From assembly GCA_903938445.1 (NCBI GenBank), contig CAJADG010000039.1, forward strand, positions 62,001-126,000: a stretch of 64,000 nt of DNA, read 5' to 3'. The position numbers were made by a program, and so were the translations under genes. Position 1 is the stretch's first letter; each line of letters begins with the position of its first letter. The stretch comes from an uncultured Bacteroidota bacterium. Lineage in GTDB: Bacteria > Bacteroidota > Bacteroidia > Chitinophagales > Chitinophagaceae. The notes under the pieces were generated by a model. The model saw nothing but the letters and a program-made list of their open reading frames with translations. It was not told where the DNA came from and made no database searches. Positions 60,482 through 64,000 of the stretch are shown in pieces.

Positions 60482-63400
60482 TTAGAAGTTAAGATTAATG
60501 TTAAATCCGAATCTTCTTGCAGTTGCTGATTGTAAAATAGCACCTTTTTGTAAAGATCTATCTGAGTCATTAAATCCTGCAGCGAACTGATCTAAGTCTT
60601 GGTCTTTTCTATCAGCGAAGTATAATAAGTTTCTACCCACTAATGAGATAGTTGCACCTTTAATATACTTTAACTTAGCCAATACGTTTGCTGGTAAAGA
60701 ATAAGCGATATTTACTTCACGTAATTTTACAAAAGAACGGTTTGTCATCCAGTATTCGTCCACACCACCGTATCCAGATGCACCAGCGATAGTTTGAACC
60801 TTAGCAGCTACATCATTTTGAGCAAATGTTAAAGCAGATAAGTTAGTGATTACACCATTAGCATAAGTTGGAGTACCAGAAACAATTTTAACACCAGGGC
60901 CTACATACTTAGCAGTTTGTGCAACTGTACCTAAAGCTGTAGTTTGCCACTCAGCTAAACGTGCCGCACCAATTGCTCCTTGAGTAGACTCAATTGAAGT
61001 ACCACCATTCATACCATCATGATAAATTTGGTCGTAGATATTTCCACCAATTCTACCATCAAATTGGAAACCAAAGCTTACATTTTTGAAAGTGAATTTG
61101 TTGCTGATACCAAAAGTATAATCAGGGTTTGCAAATCCTAAGAATTTGTTGTTACCAATATCTGAAGGAGCTCTTAATGGAGTACCACCAGACCATACGA
61201 TATTGTTTGAACCATCACGTACAAATGCAGAACCATAAATCGCATCTAAACGATCACCTACTTTGTATACGTGGTTGTTTAAAGATAAACCAGTTTCATT
61301 ACCATAAATAGCATCCAATGTTTCTTGGTAAGTTGCATATGTTGCATTGATATCCCAGTTAAAGTTAGAAGTTTTGATTGGCGTACCAGATAATGTAATT
61401 TCAAAACCTGCTTTCTTTGAAGTGATACCATTTACGTTTTGTGCAGCATACCCTGTAGAAGAAGCTACTGGTAATGCATAAATTTGAGGACCGTTAAAGC
61501 TTGTAAAGTAAGTGAAATCAAATCCTAATCTGTTTTTAGCAAATTTTAAATCCACACCACCTTCGTATGAAGTACGGTCAAATGGTTTTAATGAGCTATT
61601 TGCAATTGTATTTGAATAACCTACCGAAGGAGTACCATTATAATAAGATTGGAACGCATATGCATTTTGGTTAGCATAAGAAGGTCCATCATAAGAACTG
61701 TATAAATCAGAACCATAACCTAATAAACCACCATTGGTACTTGTACCAGTGATTGCAGTAAAGGCAGAAGGAACTGTTGATTGAGTCAATCCACCTTTTA
61801 CGTCAGCATATGAAGCACGTACTTTCGCAAAAGAAATAAATGAAGGTAAGTTCAAGTAATCTTTCAAAGCAGAGCTCAATGAAACTGAAGGATAGTAGAA
61901 AGTATTGTTTCCGTCAGGTAAAGTAGATAATTGATCCACACGACCTGTATGAGATAAAGTTGCATACTTACTTAAAGATAAATCGATAGAGTAGTAAGCG
62001 CTATACACTTGCATTCTTGAATTCCAAGTATAAGCTAAAGCAGCGTCTTTCGTATTTGACAATACATATAAGTTTGGAACCGCTAATGCTTTTGTAGTTC
62101 CCCAGAATGAGTTGTAAGCGAAAGATCTTTCAGAAACACCCGCTAAAGCAGAGATACCAATTTGACCTACTTTCTTTTCGTAGTTAGCAGTTAAGTCAGT
62201 ATTGTTCTCTGTCAAACGACGGCTATCTTCATGATAGTCACCATACCATCCAAAGTAGAACCAAGGAGTGTATGTGTTTAAGTTAGCACCAGCAGGAACT
62301 TGCTCAGTTCTTAATTGGCTCCAAGTAGAGAATTGAGAACGTAAGTTTAAGTTTAAGTCATTGTTTACTTTGTAAGAAGCTTTCACATAACCATTCACAT
62401 CTGTTTTGTCATGAGAACGTAACCATTTTTTAGCCATAAACCAAGCACTGTTTTCACGACCATACTCTTGTGCATATGGAATTAAGTTTTGTACCCCTTG
62501 TGGTCCTTTGTAAATATCTTTTAAATCATTGATATCATAATCAGAAGATCCATAAACTTTAAACATGTAAATGTAAGAGTTAGGACCATAGTTAACGTCA
62601 GGGATATTTGGAGAATATTGCTTATTCATGTTTAAGCTTGCTTCCAATCTTAATTTCTTAGAGATATTGTAACCACCATTTACCGCTAAAGTATAAGAAT
62701 TTAACTTCGTATTTGGAGACATACCTTTTTGATCCATATTAGAAATTGAAATTCTAACATCTGATTTTTCAGTAGCACCTGCTAAAGAGATATTATTAGT
62801 GTTAATAATACCTGTTTCCATAAAGTTTTCAAAGTTGTTCTTACCTTTTGCAGTCCATGGAGTTGCTGTTCTGATACCAGTTACGATATCATAAGGGCTA
62901 TTATATTGCTTAACCATTTGGCCTTCAAAACGAGGACCCCATTCTGGTAAACGTTGTTTGTTATCATACAATACGTCACCATAGCTATAACCATAGTTAG
63001 TACCACGACCATATTCAGCTTGTGCTTCAGGAACAGCGATAAAACCATTCTCAAACATAGTGCTTGAGTTAAAATCTACCTGCCATCCTTTTTTATCTTT
63101 AGTACCTCTTTTAGTAGTAATAACGATCGCACCATTTAAACCTCTAAAACCATATAATGCAGAAGCGTTCGTACCTTTTAAAACAGTGTAAGTTTCAATA
63201 TCATCTGGAGCAATGTTCCAAGTATCTGTATTTACTGGAACTCCGTCAACCACAAATAATAAATCTTTAGAACCACGTAAAACTAATTCTGGACGACCTA
63301 ACATTTCGGCGTTTGCACCTACTGTTAAACCAGCAATTTTACCAGCTAAAGAGTTAATTGGATTCGCATCTCTTGCTTTGATTAATTCACTACCTTTTAA

Positions 63401-63787
63401 TTCTTGTACTGAATATCCAATTTTCTTAGTTTCTCTCTTAATACCATAAGCAGTAACAACTACATCTGTTAATGCTTTCGTATCTTCTTGTAATGCTAAT
63501 GAAAAACTAGATTCATTACGTAAAGTATAGGTTTGAGATAAGAAACCTAATGAAGTAACTTCTACTGATTTATCACCAGCTGAAATGGTGATTTTAAAAT
63601 TACCTTCATTGTCAGTTTGAACTGTCTTTTTTGAAGGTAAAGCTCTCACTACTGCACCAGCAATACCAATGCCTGTAGTAGTTTGAATTTTTCCTGTCAC
63701 AGTTCTAGCGTCTTGAGCGTAGACATTCGAAATAAAGAAAGCTAATAGCGTGACGCCTATTAAAACTCTCTTGAATAATGCTTGCAT
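60482..63787 (-). CDS. SusC/RagA family TonB-linked outer membrane protein
   Basis: Carboxypeptidase-D-like N-domain (VTGKIQTTTGIGIAGAVVRALPSKKTVQTDNEGNFKI), plug (VLRGSKDLLFVVDGVPVNTDTWNIAPDDIETYTVLKGTNASALYG), C-terminal beta-signal ending in F. Confidence 0.96.
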   Translation of the reverse strand: MQALFKRVLIGVTLLAFFISNVYAQDARTVTGKIQTTTGIGIAGAVVRALPSKKTVQTDNEGNFKITISAGDKSVEVTSLGFLSQTYTLRNESSFSLALQEDTKALTDVVVTAYGIKRETKKIGYSVQELKGSELIKARDANPINSLAGKIAGLTVGANAEMLGRPELVLRGSKDLLFVVDGVPVNTDTWNIAPDDIETYTVLKGTNASALYGFRGLNGAIVITTKRGTKDKKGWQVDFNSSTMFENGFIAVPEAQAEYGRGTNYGYSYGDVLYDNKQRLPEWGPRFEGQMVKQYNSPYDIVTGIRTATPWTAKGKNNFENFMETGIINTNNISLAGATEKSDVRISISNMDQKGMSPNTKLNSYTLAVNGGYNISKKLRLEASLNMNKQYSPNIPDVNYGPNSYIYMFKVYGSSDYDINDLKDIYKGPQGVQNLIPYAQEYGRENSAWFMAKKWLRSHDKTDVNGYVKASYKVNNDLNLNLRSQFSTWSQLRTEQVPAGANLNTYTPWFYFGWYGDYHEDSRRLTENNTDLTANYEKKVGQIGISALAGVSERSFAYNSFWGTTKALAVPNLYVLSNTKDAALAYTWNSRMQVYSAYYSIDLSLSKYATLSHTGRVDQLSTLPDGNNTFYYPSVSLSSALKDYLNLPSFISFAKVRASYADVKGGLTQSTVPSAFTAITGTSTNGGLLGYGSDLYSSYDGPSYANQNAYAFQSYYNGTPSVGYSNTIANSSLKPFDRTSYEGGVDLKFAKNRLGFDFTYFTSFNGPQIYALPVASSTGYAAQNVNGITSKKAGFEITLSGTPIKTSNFNWDINATYATYQETLDAIYGNETGLSLNNHVYKVGDRLDAIYGSAFVRDGSNNIVWSGGTPLRAPSDIGNNKFLGFANPDYTFGISNKFTFKNVSFGFQFDGRIGGNIYDQIYHDGMNGGTSIESTQGAIGAARLAEWQTTALGTVAQTAKYVGPGVKIVSGTPTYANGVITNLSALTFAQNDVAAKVQTIAGASGYGGVDEYWMTNRSFVKLREVNIAYSLPANVLAKLKYIKGATISLVGRNLLYFADRKDQDLDQFAAGFNDSDRSLQKGAILQSATARRFGFNINLNF

Positions 63788-63829
63788 ATGTTAAATTTTG
63801 TGCAATTTTAACACGAGTAATGTTACCAG

Positions 63830-63899
63830 AATGTTATGAGTGCTATTATAAAGACAAAATAATATTGAGGTAATATAAAGTTTATAATTTCATAACATT
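63830..63899. repeat. 10-bp perfect inverted repeat upstream of susC
   Basis: AATGTTATGA (63830-63839) / TCATAACATT (63890-63899), 50-nt spacer. Confidence 0.7.
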
Positions 63900-63914
63900 A
63901 TTAAATGAACTACA

Positions 63915-64000
63915 ATGCAAAATGAAATAGTTATCAGAAGGGTGAATGAAAAAGATATGTTAACTGTATATGAACAAATCTGCGAATTAGAATCTTTTGA
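63915..64000 (+). CDS. Partial GNAT acetyltransferase, PhnO-like N-terminus (truncated by window end)
   Basis: MQNEIVIRRVNEKDMLTVYEQICELESF resembles the recalled E. coli PhnO N-terminus ([23 protein letters not shown]). Confidence 0.5.
   Translation, partial: MQNEIVIRRVNEKDMLTVYEQICELESF

Overview
This is a chromosomal window from a Bacteroidota bacterium, probably Chitinophagaceae-like. Lineage is inferred from GldH, SusC/SusD, RicT with a Cys-rich N-terminus, DUF4834, DUF5690 and many TAnnTTTG-type -7 promoter elements. The first ~50 kb is mostly housekeeping: radA, comF, gpx, holB-like, ricT, pepF, mutL, dacB, a two-component system, gldH, yicC, ligA, asd, obgE, typA, an RND pump, chrA, recQ, kdsD, manC, surA, rimP-nusA-infB and ald. 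I saw no rRNA, tRNA, CRISPR array, transposase or phage module. Three things stand out. (1) A complete candidate transcription attenuator lies upstream of asd on the minus strand: its own promoter, a Lys-rich 14-aa leader peptide, mutually exclusive antiterminator and terminator pairings, and an asd terminator embedded in ligA codons. (2) A tightly packed minus-strand cluster at 51.5-56.7 kb looks like a phosphonate-utilisation operon: PhnO-like GNAT, PhnX-like HAD, PhnZ-like HD protein, TIGR03364-type FAD oxidoreductase, DUF5690 MFS transporter and alkaline-phosphatase-fold hydrolase. It is followed by a secreted tyrosine-phosphatase-like enzyme, a SusCD pair and a second, truncated PhnO-like GNAT, so it may be a larger phosphorus-scavenging island. 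(3) A terminator-like hairpin lies in the 5' UTR of rimP-nusA-infB. All family calls come from reading the sequence and recalled motifs; no database search was run.
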